A DNA stretch of 64,000 nucleotides from Saccharicrinis sp963675435 (GTDB lineage: Bacteria > Bacteroidota > Bacteroidia > Bacteroidales > Marinilabiliaceae), in contig OY776216.1 of NCBI GenBank assembly GCA_963675435.1, positions 1,364,001-1,428,000 of the forward strand. Direction: 5' to 3'. This document shows, piece by piece, positions 9,454 through 18,017 of the stretch. A program made the position numbers and the translations under genes. Numbering within the stretch: the first letter of the stretch is position 1; each line of letters starts with the position of its first letter. The notes beneath the pieces were generated by a model that was given only the letters and a program-made list of their open reading frames with translations, had not been told where the DNA came from and searched no databases.

Positions 9454-10053
9454 TTATTTCTTCCATTTAATACTACATCCAATAGCTTTGGTTGAATTCA
9501 CGGCAACATCTTTATTGTCAAAAATACTAGAGATTGCATTTTCTACAAATTTTTCTTTAACAGCCTCACTATCCTGATAATTATCGTCGATAGCACCAAT
9601 GTATTTTACAACCAGCTTCGATTTTTCTTTCTGTAAAAGAAAAACATGAGGAGTTTTGGTTGCTCCGTAGGTTTTAGCTATTTCCTGAGTTTCATCAAAT
9701 AAATAAGGAAAAGTAAATCCTTTTTCACTGGCTCTTTCTTTCATCATTTCAAAAGAGTCTGATGGATAGGCAGCAGGATCGTTAGGATTTATTGCGATTA
9801 CAGGATATCCTGTCTTTTTAAATTTTTTGTCAAGTGCAATAATTCTATCTTCATATGCTACAGCATACGGACAATGATTACATGTGAAAATAACAATGAA
9901 ACCTTTGGCAGAATCAAAGTCTTTTAATGAAACAAAAGAGTCATCAATATTTTTTAGTTTGAAATCAATAGCTTCATCACCAGGAGAATAACCTTGTGAC
10001 CATGCTGATATGCATAATACAAATGCGAAAAATAATACAGCTGCTTTTTTCAT
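9454..10053 (-). CDS. Exported thioredoxin-fold protein (AhpC/TSA-like redoxin)
   Basis: A 199-residue protein with a signal peptide of about 19 residues is followed by a redoxin domain. The opening is GDEAIDFKLKNIDD, and a CNHC motif places cysteines at residues 58 and 61. The sequence FTCNHCPYAVAYEDRI is typical of periplasmic peroxiredoxin-like proteins of the AhpC/TSA superfamily. Such proteins catalyse thiol-disulfide exchange; whether this one reduces peroxides or cytochrome-maturation partners is unclear. It lies 124 bp downstream of a second exported thioredoxin on the same strand. Confidence 0.85.
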   Translation of the reverse strand: MKKAAVLFFAFVLCISAWSQGYSPGDEAIDFKLKNIDDSFVSLKDFDSAKGFIVIFTCNHCPYAVAYEDRIIALDKKFKKTGYPVIAINPNDPAAYPSDSFEMMKERASEKGFTFPYLFDETQEIAKTYGATKTPHVFLLQKEKSKLVVKYIGAIDDNYQDSEAVKEKFVENAISSIFDNKDVAVNSTKAIGCSIKWKK

Positions 10054-10177
10054 ATGTTTAATATTTAGTTTTTAATTACCATTTGAAACTAGCCACCATA
10101 GTTATTCCCTTTCAAAGAAACTAACTCATGACTTGTTTTATATGTTTTGTTTATGAAATGTTGAATAAATGCCTTTG

Positions 10178-10654
10178 TTATAATTTACCTTCAATATTTT
10201 CAGTAAGCTCTTCGTATGAAACTTGTCCTTCAAAAAAGCTTCTCTGATTTTTTCGGTATATAATTGTTGCAGGAATTGCTCCAGACCATTCTTTGTTAAT
10301 ATCCTTAATCCAAAAGTTGCTATTTGGGTCATTTAATAACAATACCTCTTCATCAATTACATTTTCTTTTATAAAAGGAATCAACTTACTTTCTTTATAT
10401 TTTGCAAAGTCGAGACTAACGAAAATAAACTTAACTGGTTTATGGCGCATGTCCTGAGCAACAGTCATAAAATGAGGTAGTTCTTCTATACAAGGTTTAC
10501 ACCAGGTTGCCCAAAAATTAATAACATATACCGTATCTGATTGATTGTTTAAATATGGTTTAAACTGCTCATAATTGACCTCTTTTACACTTTGAGCATT
10601 AATTGCGTATGATGAAAAAAGAATTAAAGCAGCTATAATAATTTTTACTTTCAT
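10178..10654 (-). CDS. Exported TlpA-like thioredoxin
   Basis: A 158-residue protein with a signal peptide (about 20 residues) and a thioredoxin domain carrying the WCKPC active site, cysteines at residues 52 and 55, in the context INFWATWCKPCIEELP. This is the TlpA/ResA form, which usually keeps periplasmic cysteines reduced. It is upstream of the other redoxin gene on the same strand, so the two may be co-transcribed and act together on envelope disulfides. Confidence 0.88.
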   Translation of the reverse strand: MKVKIIIAALILFSSYAINAQSVKEVNYEQFKPYLNNQSDTVYVINFWATWCKPCIEELPHFMTVAQDMRHKPVKFIFVSLDFAKYKESKLIPFIKENVIDEEVLLLNDPNSNFWIKDINKEWSGAIPATIIYRKNQRSFFEGQVSYEELTENIEGKL

Positions 10655-11061
10655 TTATAAGTTTTTTGGAGTAGTTGATATTATAGTCTTGTCTTGAAAA
10701 AAACATATAGATAAACAGTAAGTTTAATTTATTTCAGATTAAAAGAAAAATAAATCCTATTAAAATATATGGAATTGTACTAAAACATATTATCTGCATA
10801 ATTCTTTATTTGCAAATATCACTTGAAGATTAAATAGATCTACTTGCATAAAGTATTTATTGCAAGTAGATATTAGAAAGGCATATAATTTGGTGTGTTG
10901 TGCAGTTGTTCTCAAGTCGGGGTGCTCTATATCCATTTCATTTACAGTGTATTTGCAAATAACTTTAACATGTAAATATGATTGTTTTGTTTAATCAAAT
11001 AATTAATGAGATGGTACTTTTAGTTTATATGTTGTTTCGAATTCTTTTATCAGATAATACA
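10655..11061. promoter_or_regulatory. Intergenic region with paired palindromes
   Basis: This gap between divergent genes holds two copies of the perfect 12-bp palindrome TATTTGCAAATA, at 10807-10818 and 10950-10961. Between them is an 11-bp inverted repeat, ATCTACTTGCA at 10838-10848 and TGCAAGTAGAT at 10861-10871, with a 12-bp loop. The palindromes are candidate operators for the START/SDR genes downstream. An in-frame ATG at 10978 exists, but the START-domain protein more likely starts at 11062. Confidence 0.45.
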
Positions 11062-11655
11062 ATGAATATGAAGATAAAAGAATTAAATGCCTCTTCATTA
11101 TATGTTTCTGAATGGGTATGTGTAAAAGATGATCATGGTGTTGCGTTACATGAAAGATGGGTTAAGGTTAATGATTCATTAACTGTTAGAGAACGCAAAG
11201 GGGTTATGGTGGTAAATGGTACGATGGATGAAGTTATTTTATTCATAAACAATCCCAAAACAGTGAAGCTGTGGATGAAAGGAATTAAAGAAATTAAACT
11301 TATTGTTCATAATGATGAGGAATTGTTATACCTTGTTATTAATCTACCCTGGCCATTTTCAGATAGAGATTTGATTGCTAAATATTCTTTGATAAAAATG
11401 GGGCCTGATAATTGTGAGATACGTATGTGTAGTAATAACTACAGAGGCATTGAATCAGATAAAAATATTAGAATTCGAGATTATAATGCATCTTGGAAGT
11501 TGACTAAATTAGAAGGTGGAAAAGTTAAAATAGAGTTTCGGGTTTTTTCTGCGGAGCCACCGTTATTTCCTCAATGGATTCAAGAGCCGGTATTGAAAAA
11601 AGTCTTTTATAAGAATTTAATACGGTTGAAAGATCAATTATTAAGTGGTTCATAA
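11062..11655 (+). CDS. START-domain (SRPBCC fold) lipid-binding-like protein
   Basis: From ATG 11062 this is a 197-residue protein. An extension to 10978 would add a hydrophobic leader of 28 residues that family members do not need. The segments LYLVINLPWPFSDRDLIAKY and 'WKLTKLEGGKVKIEFRVF' match START-domain proteins, whose hydrophobic pocket binds lipids, sterols or other isoprenoids. The C-terminus ends with a helix like the START lid helix. Two short-chain dehydrogenases follow on the same strand, so it may present a lipid-like substrate to them. Ligand is unknown. Confidence 0.75.
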   Translation: MNMKIKELNASSLYVSEWVCVKDDHGVALHERWVKVNDSLTVRERKGVMVVNGTMDEVILFINNPKTVKLWMKGIKEIKLIVHNDEELLYLVINLPWPFSDRDLIAKYSLIKMGPDNCEIRMCSNNYRGIESDKNIRIRDYNASWKLTKLEGGKVKIEFRVFSAEPPLFPQWIQEPVLKKVFYKNLIRLKDQLLSGS

Positions 11656-11717
11656 AATATCAGTCTGTCTATTATTGTATAAATTGACTTTGCCTTAACT
11701 AAAAACAGAAAAACATT

Positions 11718-12527
11718 ATGAAAACAAAATTTGCCATAATAACAGGAGGCACAAGTGGTTTAGGTAGAGCTTATGCAAAATACTTAGCCAAAAGTGGATG
11801 GAACTTATTAATTACTGGACGTAGGGAGAAAATACTTCAGCAATTAAAAAATCAGTTAGAACGAGAATGTAATGTTAAAGTACAAATATGCATTACGGAT
11901 TTTAATAATCAAATTCAGTTTGATCATTTGTTGGATACCATAAGAAACTGTTCTCATATTGATCTTTTAGTTAATAATGCAGGTTATGGTAGTCGTGATG
12001 GTTTTTTTGAAGAGGATTATGAAAATCAGATAAATATGTTAAATGTTCTGGTTTCTGCAGCAACCAAAATTGTGCACGAAGTAGTTCCTAAAATGCTCAA
12101 AGTAAACAAAGGATCAATTATAAATGTGGCATCCATGTCGGCATTTATTCCTGCTCCATTAAATTATTTTTACTGCTCATCAAAAGCATTTATGGTTTCA
12201 TTTACAGAATGTTTACATATTGATTTTTTGCATTCTAATATTATGGTTCAGGCTTTATGTCCCGGTTTTATTCATACAGAATTTCATTCAAAAATGGGTA
12301 TTAAAAATAATAAAAAGGGGTTAAAAGAAAAGTTGTTATGGATGAATCCGGAAACTGTTGTAGCGTATAGTATTAAGTCATTAAATAAAAACAATGTGAT
12401 TTGTATTCCTGGATTTGTAAATAAGTTGGTGTATAAATTAATGAAAATGGCACCTCGTACTCTAAGCTATAAAATCTTAAACAGACAAATGCCAGAGCAT
12501 CCTCATCCTGAATATTGTGTAGCTTAA
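11718..12527 (+). CDS. Short-chain dehydrogenase/reductase (SDR)
   Basis: A 269-residue classical SDR has a nucleotide-binding TGGTSGLG at residues 9-16, NNAG at 86-89, a catalytic serine in NVASMS near residue 139-141, and the Y152-x3-K156 catalytic pair in YCSSK. The C-terminus is longer than the core fold and includes a basic, hydrophobic stretch (VNKLVYKLMKMAPRTLSY) found in membrane-associated dehydrogenases that act on lipids. It is 62 bp after the START gene and 29 bp before a second SDR. Substrate unknown. Confidence 0.9.
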   Translation: MKTKFAIITGGTSGLGRAYAKYLAKSGWNLLITGRREKILQQLKNQLERECNVKVQICITDFNNQIQFDHLLDTIRNCSHIDLLVNNAGYGSRDGFFEEDYENQINMLNVLVSAATKIVHEVVPKMLKVNKGSIINVASMSAFIPAPLNYFYCSSKAFMVSFTECLHIDFLHSNIMVQALCPGFIHTEFHSKMGIKNNKKGLKEKLLWMNPETVVAYSIKSLNKNNVICIPGFVNKLVYKLMKMAPRTLSYKILNRQMPEHPHPEYCVA

Positions 12528-12556
12528 TAAATAGATAATTGTTAAATCAAAGCAGT

Positions 12557-13375
12557 ATGAAACCCAAAATAACATATGCCATTGTAACTGGAGCAGGAAA
12601 GGGGCTTGGTAAAGCAATTGCTCAAGAGTTAGCACAAAGACATAAAAATTTAGTTCTTTTAGCTAAAGAAGGAGAAGGTCTTATTGATTTTGGTAAGTTT
12701 CTTACACATATATATGGTGTGAAGGTTCAATGTATTGAGCTAGATTTTCTTCAACCAGAATCATTATCAAGGGTTGCAAAAGAATTGGAGCATTTGAATA
12801 TAAATATTTTGGTTAATAATGCTGGTATTGGAGGTTCTATATATTTTGATCAGACGAAGATAGAACAGATAGACTCTATCATACAAGTGAATATTAGAAT
12901 GTTAGTAATGTTAACCAGATTGTTAGTTTCTAAACTAAAGACTCAAACCACATCTTATATTTTAAATGTGGCCAGTATGGCATCATGTTGTCCTATAGCC
13001 TATAAATCTGTTTATCCTGCATCAAAAGCTTTTGTTTATTCTTTTTCAAAGAGTTTAGCCGAAGAACTTAAATGTTTTGGGATTCATGTTTGTGTTTTAC
13101 TACCTGGACCAATAAAAACTAATAGTGAAGTAACTCATCGAATTGAAAATCAAGGATGGTGGGTAAAGGTGGGATTGCTAACTCCTGAAGAATTGGCAAA
13201 AATTTCGGTTCGAGCTTTATTACAAAAAAGAAGAGTTGTAATTCCCGGAATTATCAATAAAATTAACTGGATGTTAATTAAAATTTTGCCCAAAAGTATT
13301 TCCATTCCAGTAATTTCAAATGCAATGAAAAATGAGATTGATAAGGTTGCAACGTTATCATATTGTGCCAGTTAA
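12557..13375 (+). CDS. Short-chain dehydrogenase/reductase (second SDR)
   Basis: From ATG 12557 (MKPKITYAIVTGAG) this is a 272-residue SDR; a TTG six codons upstream is less likely. TGAGKGLG lies at residues 11-18, NNAG at 87-90 and the catalytic Y153-x3-K157 in YPASK. Like its neighbour it has a C-terminal basic/hydrophobic extension (INKINWMLIKILPKSI). The two SDRs appear to be a diverged pair. Consecutive dehydrogenases next to a START protein suggest stepwise oxidation or reduction of a lipid-like molecule. This is inference. Confidence 0.88.
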   Translation: MKPKITYAIVTGAGKGLGKAIAQELAQRHKNLVLLAKEGEGLIDFGKFLTHIYGVKVQCIELDFLQPESLSRVAKELEHLNINILVNNAGIGGSIYFDQTKIEQIDSIIQVNIRMLVMLTRLLVSKLKTQTTSYILNVASMASCCPIAYKSVYPASKAFVYSFSKSLAEELKCFGIHVCVLLPGPIKTNSEVTHRIENQGWWVKVGLLTPEELAKISVRALLQKRRVVIPGIINKINWMLIKILPKSISIPVISNAMKNEIDKVATLSYCAS

Positions 13376-13419
13376 ATTTAAGGTTGAACATGTATTGTAT
13401 ACAAGTGGAAGTAATAGTT

Positions 13420-14403
13420 TTATTGTTGGTTAATCCAATTAATGGTTCTTAGAAGTGCTTCCTTTATGGGTGTTGGATGATAGTCTAACTGGTTGATCGC
13501 TTTTAGATAACTTACAATGTGATTGCTCAATGCCTTTTTTATAAAATTGTTTGTTACTAAAGGAGGCTTGCCTGTTATGTGAGTTTGCAATAGCATTAAT
13601 GATGCAATTATTTGCATTATAACTTTTGGGATCTTTATGAGAAAATAAGATTTACCTGAAATACCTTTTATAAATGAAAATAATTCATTATACGATAGAT
13701 TGGAGCCTCCAAGTATATATTTTTCACCGGCTTTTCCTTTTAAAAAAGCTTTAATATGACCATCAACAATATCATCAACAAATACATAGTTTGCTATCGA
13801 TTTCCCATCACCTGGAATAAAATGCCATCTGCCATTTATATATTTTTCTATCATTGTAGTAATGCTATTGCTTGGTCCTATAGGTCCAGGACCAAATATT
13901 CTGGTTGGATATACAATAATGGTTTCAAAAAGGTTAGAATTAGCTTTTAAAATGATCTGGTCTGCTTCTCGTTTAGATTTCTCATAATCGTTCATGTACG
14001 ATTCCGTATTTTCATTTGATTCTGTGACGTATGATTGATTTGATGGCCCAAAAGTTCCTGCGGAAGAAGTAAAAACTGCCCTTTTGATACCGCAGTATTT
14101 TGCTATATCTATTACTGTTTGTGTTCCTTTAATATTGGTTTCGTAAAATATTTGAGGGTTTTTTGTCCACAAACTAACATAAGCTGCAGTGTGAAATATT
14201 CCCTGGCAGTTTTTCATGGCCTGTATAAGGGATTCCTCATTATTTAAAGAGCCTTTAAAAAGTTTTATGTTTGGATGATGTAATATTTTTGTTTTATCAA
14301 TACATCTATATAATGCATGAACAATAAAGCCCTTTTTTGCGAGGTTTATTGTTAATTTTGACCCGACAAATCCTGTTGCACCGCTCACAAAAATATGTAT
14401 CAT
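13420..14403 (-). CDS. NAD-dependent epimerase/reductase (dihydroflavonol-reductase-like)
   Basis: A 327-residue extended SDR has the GATGFVG dinucleotide motif at residues 8-14, a catalytic Y140-x3-K144 in YEKSK, and the YPTRIFGPGP segment of the dihydroflavonol-4-reductase/3-beta-hydroxysteroid-dehydrogenase group. It is the third gene of a minus-strand unit: HTH regulator, CPBP protease, epimerase. The gap to the CPBP gene is 20 bp. It faces the START/SDR genes tail to tail with a 44-bp gap. The insertion sequence upstream probably reduces its transcription unless the element supplies a promoter. Confidence 0.87.
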   Translation of the reverse strand: MIHIFVSGATGFVGSKLTINLAKKGFIVHALYRCIDKTKILHHPNIKLFKGSLNNEESLIQAMKNCQGIFHTAAYVSLWTKNPQIFYETNIKGTQTVIDIAKYCGIKRAVFTSSAGTFGPSNQSYVTESNENTESYMNDYEKSKREADQIILKANSNLFETIIVYPTRIFGPGPIGPSNSITTMIEKYINGRWHFIPGDGKSIANYVFVDDIVDGHIKAFLKGKAGEKYILGGSNLSYNELFSFIKGISGKSYFLIKIPKVIMQIIASLMLLQTHITGKPPLVTNNFIKKALSNHIVSYLKAINQLDYHPTPIKEALLRTINWINQQ

Positions 14404-14423
14404 CTTTTATATCTCTTATCGTA

Positions 14424-15083
14424 TTATAGAGGCTGGTGTTTATGGAAAAATAATTTGATGTCTGGATTTCTGTTTATACAGAATATGTCATTTGAAACAG
14501 CCATAGTGAAATGGAAAATAAATGCAGTAACAAATGTTCCTGTGTAAATCGATACAATACAAAATGCAATTCCTAAAGGAATAGCACCCAAAGTTTCAAA
14601 TTTTCCTTTGGGTATATGTGCAATAACATAAAGTAAAGTGTTAATGCCTATAGCAATCAGTACTCCGTATATTTCAAGACTTGAGAATAGTAATAATCCT
14701 CTGAAAAGAGATTCGTAAGCAAGCAAGTAAAGAAACCAACTTGCCAAATTCATAATATATAAGTTAACACTCCAATCGTGGGTTCTGATTATTGGATATA
14801 ATCTTTGATGACTAGATCTTTGGGATAAAGCGTGGTTAAAGAACAAAATCAATGGAACTACAACAATTAATGAAATAATCATTCTGTTTAAAGAATACTG
14901 AGAAGTGATGTAAAAATTTCCATGGTTACCAATAAGTTTTACTATAATAAACGGTATTGCACCAAGAAGTAATGCTCCTATAAAACGGCTGTAAATGATT
15001 TTTTTAATTTTATCATGGTCAACAGGCTTGTTTACAGGGAAATCGCTTTTAACAATTAAGAATTCTCTCCCTATATTTGTCAT
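14424..15083 (-). CDS. CPBP-family intramembrane protease, 3' part with IS-derived N-terminus
   Basis: The 219-residue frame carries CPBP/Abi family motifs: a variant first motif ESLFRG (usually EExxxR), YVIAHIPKG with the second-motif histidine, and the HFTMAVSND third motif, in a hydrophobic helical background. The first 16 residues (MTNIGREFLIVKSDFP) are encoded by the insertion sequence, reading out through its terminal repeat. Residue 17 is a codon split across the junction. The native protein had a different N-terminus with a membrane helix, now on the far side of the element. The present frame could still make a chimeric protein lacking that helix, or may be dead. Confidence 0.7.
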   Translation of the reverse strand: MTNIGREFLIVKSDFPVNKPVDHDKIKKIIYSRFIGALLLGAIPFIIVKLIGNHGNFYITSQYSLNRMIISLIVVVPLILFFNHALSQRSSHQRLYPIIRTHDWSVNLYIMNLASWFLYLLAYESLFRGLLLFSSLEIYGVLIAIGINTLLYVIAHIPKGKFETLGAIPLGIAFCIVSIYTGTFVTAFIFHFTMAVSNDIFCINRNPDIKLFFHKHQPL

Positions 15084-16286
15084 TCAAAGCAGCAGTTAAT
15101 CTCTTAGCAGGCTTAGAGATCTTCCGTGATTTTTCTTTTTCTAACATAGCCAATGCCAGCTTTAAAATGATATTATAATTAACAGCAGAGTAGCCTTTCT
15201 TTTTGAGAGAAGCATCTTCTTTGAAAAGTACGTCCAGAGACCAATGCAGGTTGTTTTCAACAGTCCAATGTTGCCTTATGGCATTATTTATCTGTTCGGC
15301 ATTACCTGGTAATGAACTTATATAATACCTTGTTTCTATTGATGTTTTATCAAGGCTTTTGTTACACCTTTCAGAAGTTATACAAACAATGCTTTTTAAA
15401 CCAGCCCACAGGTTTTTATCATCTAAAAATTTAAGGTTTGTAATAACTTGACAAGTTCGTGTTTCTATTCTGCCATGCCCACTATCTACATCTGTATAGG
15501 TTTCAGCAATTTCACCTTTTTGAAATAACTTCTCGACTTGTTCTTTTAACTCTTGCTGATTTCCTTTCACCATAATTAAATAGTCTGCCTTTTGTTTTAG
15601 AATATCTTCTGCTATTTGTTTTTGGCAGCCCATTGCATCAATTGTCACAATGCACCCTTTAATCTCCAGAAGCTTTAGTAATTTAGGAATCGCTGTTATT
15701 TCATTGCTCTTTTCATCAACCACTTCCTGCCCAATACACAACCTGTTCTCAGATGCATATGCAGAAACAACATGTAATGCTGCTTTGGAATCATTTCGAT
15801 TATTCGATTTACGAATCGTTTTTCCATCAATTGCTACCACTTCGCCATTGGTGAAACTGGAAATTGAATTTATCCAATTCGTGAAACAACAGGAAAACTC
15901 CTTATGATCAAGCTTTGCGAAAAGCTTCCCAATTACATCATGAGAAGGAATACCTTGGCTGTAAGGAAAGAATTTTCGTAACCAATCCAGCTTTGTATTT
16001 CCAAATTCCTGAATCATCGTCCATCCTTCAGCACCACTAATTACGGCCGAAATAGTTAGAAATAGGATTTCATTTAATGGATAAAAGAAGTTGCCTTTGT
16101 TTGTTCTGCGTGGGTCATTCAAGGATTGAAAGTACTTGTTAAAATTGGGATTTTCTTGTTCTGCTTTTGGGGCCGAAAAATTGTGCATTTTTTTTCATGC
16201 TAACACTTTAGCTTGAACACTGTAAAGATACTAATTCTTCTCAAATTACTCTATGTCGAATATTACCGTTAAAAGCGAAATCCCTG
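15035..16286 (-). mobile_element. ISAs1-family insertion sequence with perfect 10-bp target duplication
   Basis: The element is 1252 bp. Its ends are CAGGGAAATCGCTTTTAA at 15035-15052 and, on the other strand, CAGGGATTTCGCTTTTAA at 16269-16286; they differ at two positions. Immediately outside both ends is the same 10-mer, GGCTTGTTTA (15025-15034 and 16287-16296), so the insertion boundaries are exact and the event looks recent. It contains one transposase gene on the minus strand. CAGGG-type ends and 8-10 bp duplications are typical of the ISAs1 family. Confidence 0.95.
15049..16188 (-). CDS. ISAs1-family transposase (DDE)
   Basis: A 379-residue intact transposase has the N-terminal DUF4338-like/H-repeat region (DPRRTNKGNFFYPLNEILFL) and the acidic triad in VAIDGKTIR, VTIDAMGCQ and the C-terminal VENNLHWSLDVLFKED. 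It resembles the ISAs1 and H-repeat-associated transposases. Its stop lies 14 bp inside the element's end and overlaps the start codon of the chimeric CPBP frame. No frameshift is visible, so it may be active. Confidence 0.93.
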   Translation of the reverse strand: MHNFSAPKAEQENPNFNKYFQSLNDPRRTNKGNFFYPLNEILFLTISAVISGAEGWTMIQEFGNTKLDWLRKFFPYSQGIPSHDVIGKLFAKLDHKEFSCCFTNWINSISSFTNGEVVAIDGKTIRKSNNRNDSKAALHVVSAYASENRLCIGQEVVDEKSNEITAIPKLLKLLEIKGCIVTIDAMGCQKQIAEDILKQKADYLIMVKGNQQELKEQVEKLFQKGEIAETYTDVDSGHGRIETRTCQVITNLKFLDDKNLWAGLKSIVCITSERCNKSLDKTSIETRYYISSLPGNAEQINNAIRQHWTVENNLHWSLDVLFKEDASLKKKGYSAVNYNIILKLALAMLEKEKSRKISKPAKRLTAALNDKYRERILNC

Positions 16287-16378
16287 GGCTTGTTTAAGAT
16301 AAAAAAGGACAGAACGAAAATTAAAGCAAAAGCAATTGCAATATAAAAAACGAGATAAGATGTGTTTAATGGTGCCAT
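16287..16378 (-). pseudogene. Native 5' end of the IS-split CPBP protease gene
   Basis: On the minus strand an ATG at 16378-16376 opens MAPLNTSYLVFYIAIAFALI, then FVLSFFILNK, before running into the insertion sequence. Removing the element and one copy of the 10-bp duplication joins this fragment in frame to the body at 15034, giving a 230-residue protein that continues ...NKPVDHDKIKK. The fragment supplies the missing first membrane helix. It starts 11 bp after the stop of the HTH gene, so the intact gene was the second in an operon. Confidence 0.88.
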
Positions 16379-16389
16379 GACTTTAAATT

Positions 16390-17394
16390 TTAAAGGTTAT
16401 GCGTCTCTCTGAATAGTTCAATATTTCGGTGGAGTTTATTGAAAAATCTATTTCTTTCTTTTTCGCCCACCGAACTGATTAAATTAGATTTAGACATAAT
16501 CGTTTTGTGAAAATTTGATACCCCGTCACAAAACACCTTGCTGTCAGAACACAAGAGTCCGAGTACATTATATGTGAAATAGGTGTAGCATTTATTGCCA
16601 ACAGTTACATGTATAGTGTTATCATTAATAACAATTTCGTTTTCGTATAAAATATATGATCCTTCAATACCTTTAGGTTCTGAATCAAAAGGAAATCTAA
16701 CCCCTAATTCAGCTTCTTTTTTATTATGGATTAACCATTGCTCAAGTTTATCAAGTAATATTTCCAGATCTTCTTTAGATTCAAAATATCCTGATACCCA
16801 ATAATATTCAATCTGACGTATTAAAATTCTAAAAGTATCTTCATTCCATATCTCGATGGTTGGGATTTTTAGAGACAGTGATGTAATTAAATTGCATACC
16901 TTTCTCATTTCTTCACTTATTCCATTCACTTTAAATTTTTTGTTTATTAAGTGTTGAGAATAAAATAAAGTTTTCTCCCAGAAGAAAAATTTAAAAGAAA
17001 CAATTTCAGGAAATTGCAGATACTGGAATATAGGAGGATCCTTAGCTGTATAAACAATCTGTTTTTCAGAAGCCTGATTTATCTTTTGAAAATTTGATAA
17101 TATAAAATTTAACCAGGATACGCCATTAAATTTACCGGGTTCAACATGATAGGATTTAAAAACAAAGGTGTTGTTTTGTGAAGTTATTAAGTCATTTAAT
17201 GAAATTCCAAAATGTTGCGTAAGACGAATAGCTTCTTCCAGAGATAGTTTTTTTTCACCTCGTAATCTTCTGTAAGCACTATCGTATGAGATACCCAATT
17301 TTTCAGAAACTTCATGAACTAAAGAAAAATTCGAATCCAACTTTTCCTTAATAGTTTCGAAAAACCTTGTTTGTATATCAGATAAATCAGCCAT
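16390..17394 (-). CDS. HTH-domain protein, probable transcriptional regulator
   Basis: A 334-residue protein has an N-terminal helix-turn-helix region (about residues 15-70) of XRE-like form, with LVHEVSEKLGISYDSAYRRL followed by LSLEEAIRLTQHFGISLNDL. The rest is a helical, aromatic-rich region without a domain I recognise; similar long HTH proteins occur in Bacteroidota. It heads the unit HTH-CPBP-epimerase with 11 bp to the native CPBP start. It may regulate its own unit or the facing START/SDR genes. Confidence 0.72.
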   Translation of the reverse strand: MADLSDIQTRFFETIKEKLDSNFSLVHEVSEKLGISYDSAYRRLRGEKKLSLEEAIRLTQHFGISLNDLITSQNNTFVFKSYHVEPGKFNGVSWLNFILSNFQKINQASEKQIVYTAKDPPIFQYLQFPEIVSFKFFFWEKTLFYSQHLINKKFKVNGISEEMRKVCNLITSLSLKIPTIEIWNEDTFRILIRQIEYYWVSGYFESKEDLEILLDKLEQWLIHNKKEAELGVRFPFDSEPKGIEGSYILYENEIVINDNTIHVTVGNKCYTYFTYNVLGLLCSDSKVFCDGVSNFHKTIMSKSNLISSVGEKERNRFFNKLHRNIELFRETHNL

Positions 17395-17533
17395 AAATTA
17401 AAGTTACGGCATTATCCTATGTTTTTCAATGGTAATTGAATAAGGAATTATGTTTATGGCGAAAAATATTCAAGATGGTTAAGAGGCGCTTGTTGTTGAT
17501 TTGCATAGAGCTATGTTGTATACTGTTATGTAT

Positions 17534-17790
17534 TAACCCGAGTTCGATATAAAATTATCGGCTCAGACCGCTAATAAATAATGAGTTTCAATGAATATTT
17601 GTGAAGTCATAGCGGGCTATGTCAAACAAATATGAAGCAGAAAATCGTTGTTTATATGTGGCTTTCTATTAAAATACTAATCTACTTCGTTAAATTCTTC
17701 TACCATAGCTCGCTATGCAAAAAGAATTTGCCTTGTATATCAGCATTTTAATAAAATATGAGCTCTTTAATTTTAATCGAACTCGGGTTA
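17534..17790. mobile_element. MITE-like element with terminal repeats and two internal hairpins
   Basis: Perfect 15-bp inverted repeats, TAACCCGAGTTCGAT at 17534-17548 and its complement at 17776-17790, bound 257 bp with no useful reading frame. If the repeat is read as ACCCGAGTTCGAT, both ends abut TA, which suggests TA target duplication as in Tc1/mariner-IS630 type elements. Inside are two hairpins, each with a core of the form CATAGC-NN-GCTATG. The cores are at 17608-17621 and 17704-17717, 96 bp apart, with stems extended at 17595-17633 and 17692-17729. It is probably mobilised in trans. Confidence 0.7.
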
Positions 17791-18017
17791 GTAGTAATTC
17801 GTTATGAGTGTTGTTAAATATTGCATTAATCTACAACGATTAAAAGAGTGCCTAATTGATATGTGTTTATGATTCGTTCTGGAGCATGAAGTTGAAGTAT
17901 TTAAGAGTTTATTTTATGGTAATTTCAATATGTAGTAGATTTTCTAATGGGTATTGTTGTTTAATTAATGTCACCAGAGAGATGTGAAGCAATCAAAAAC
18001 CTGTTTAATTGGTATTA

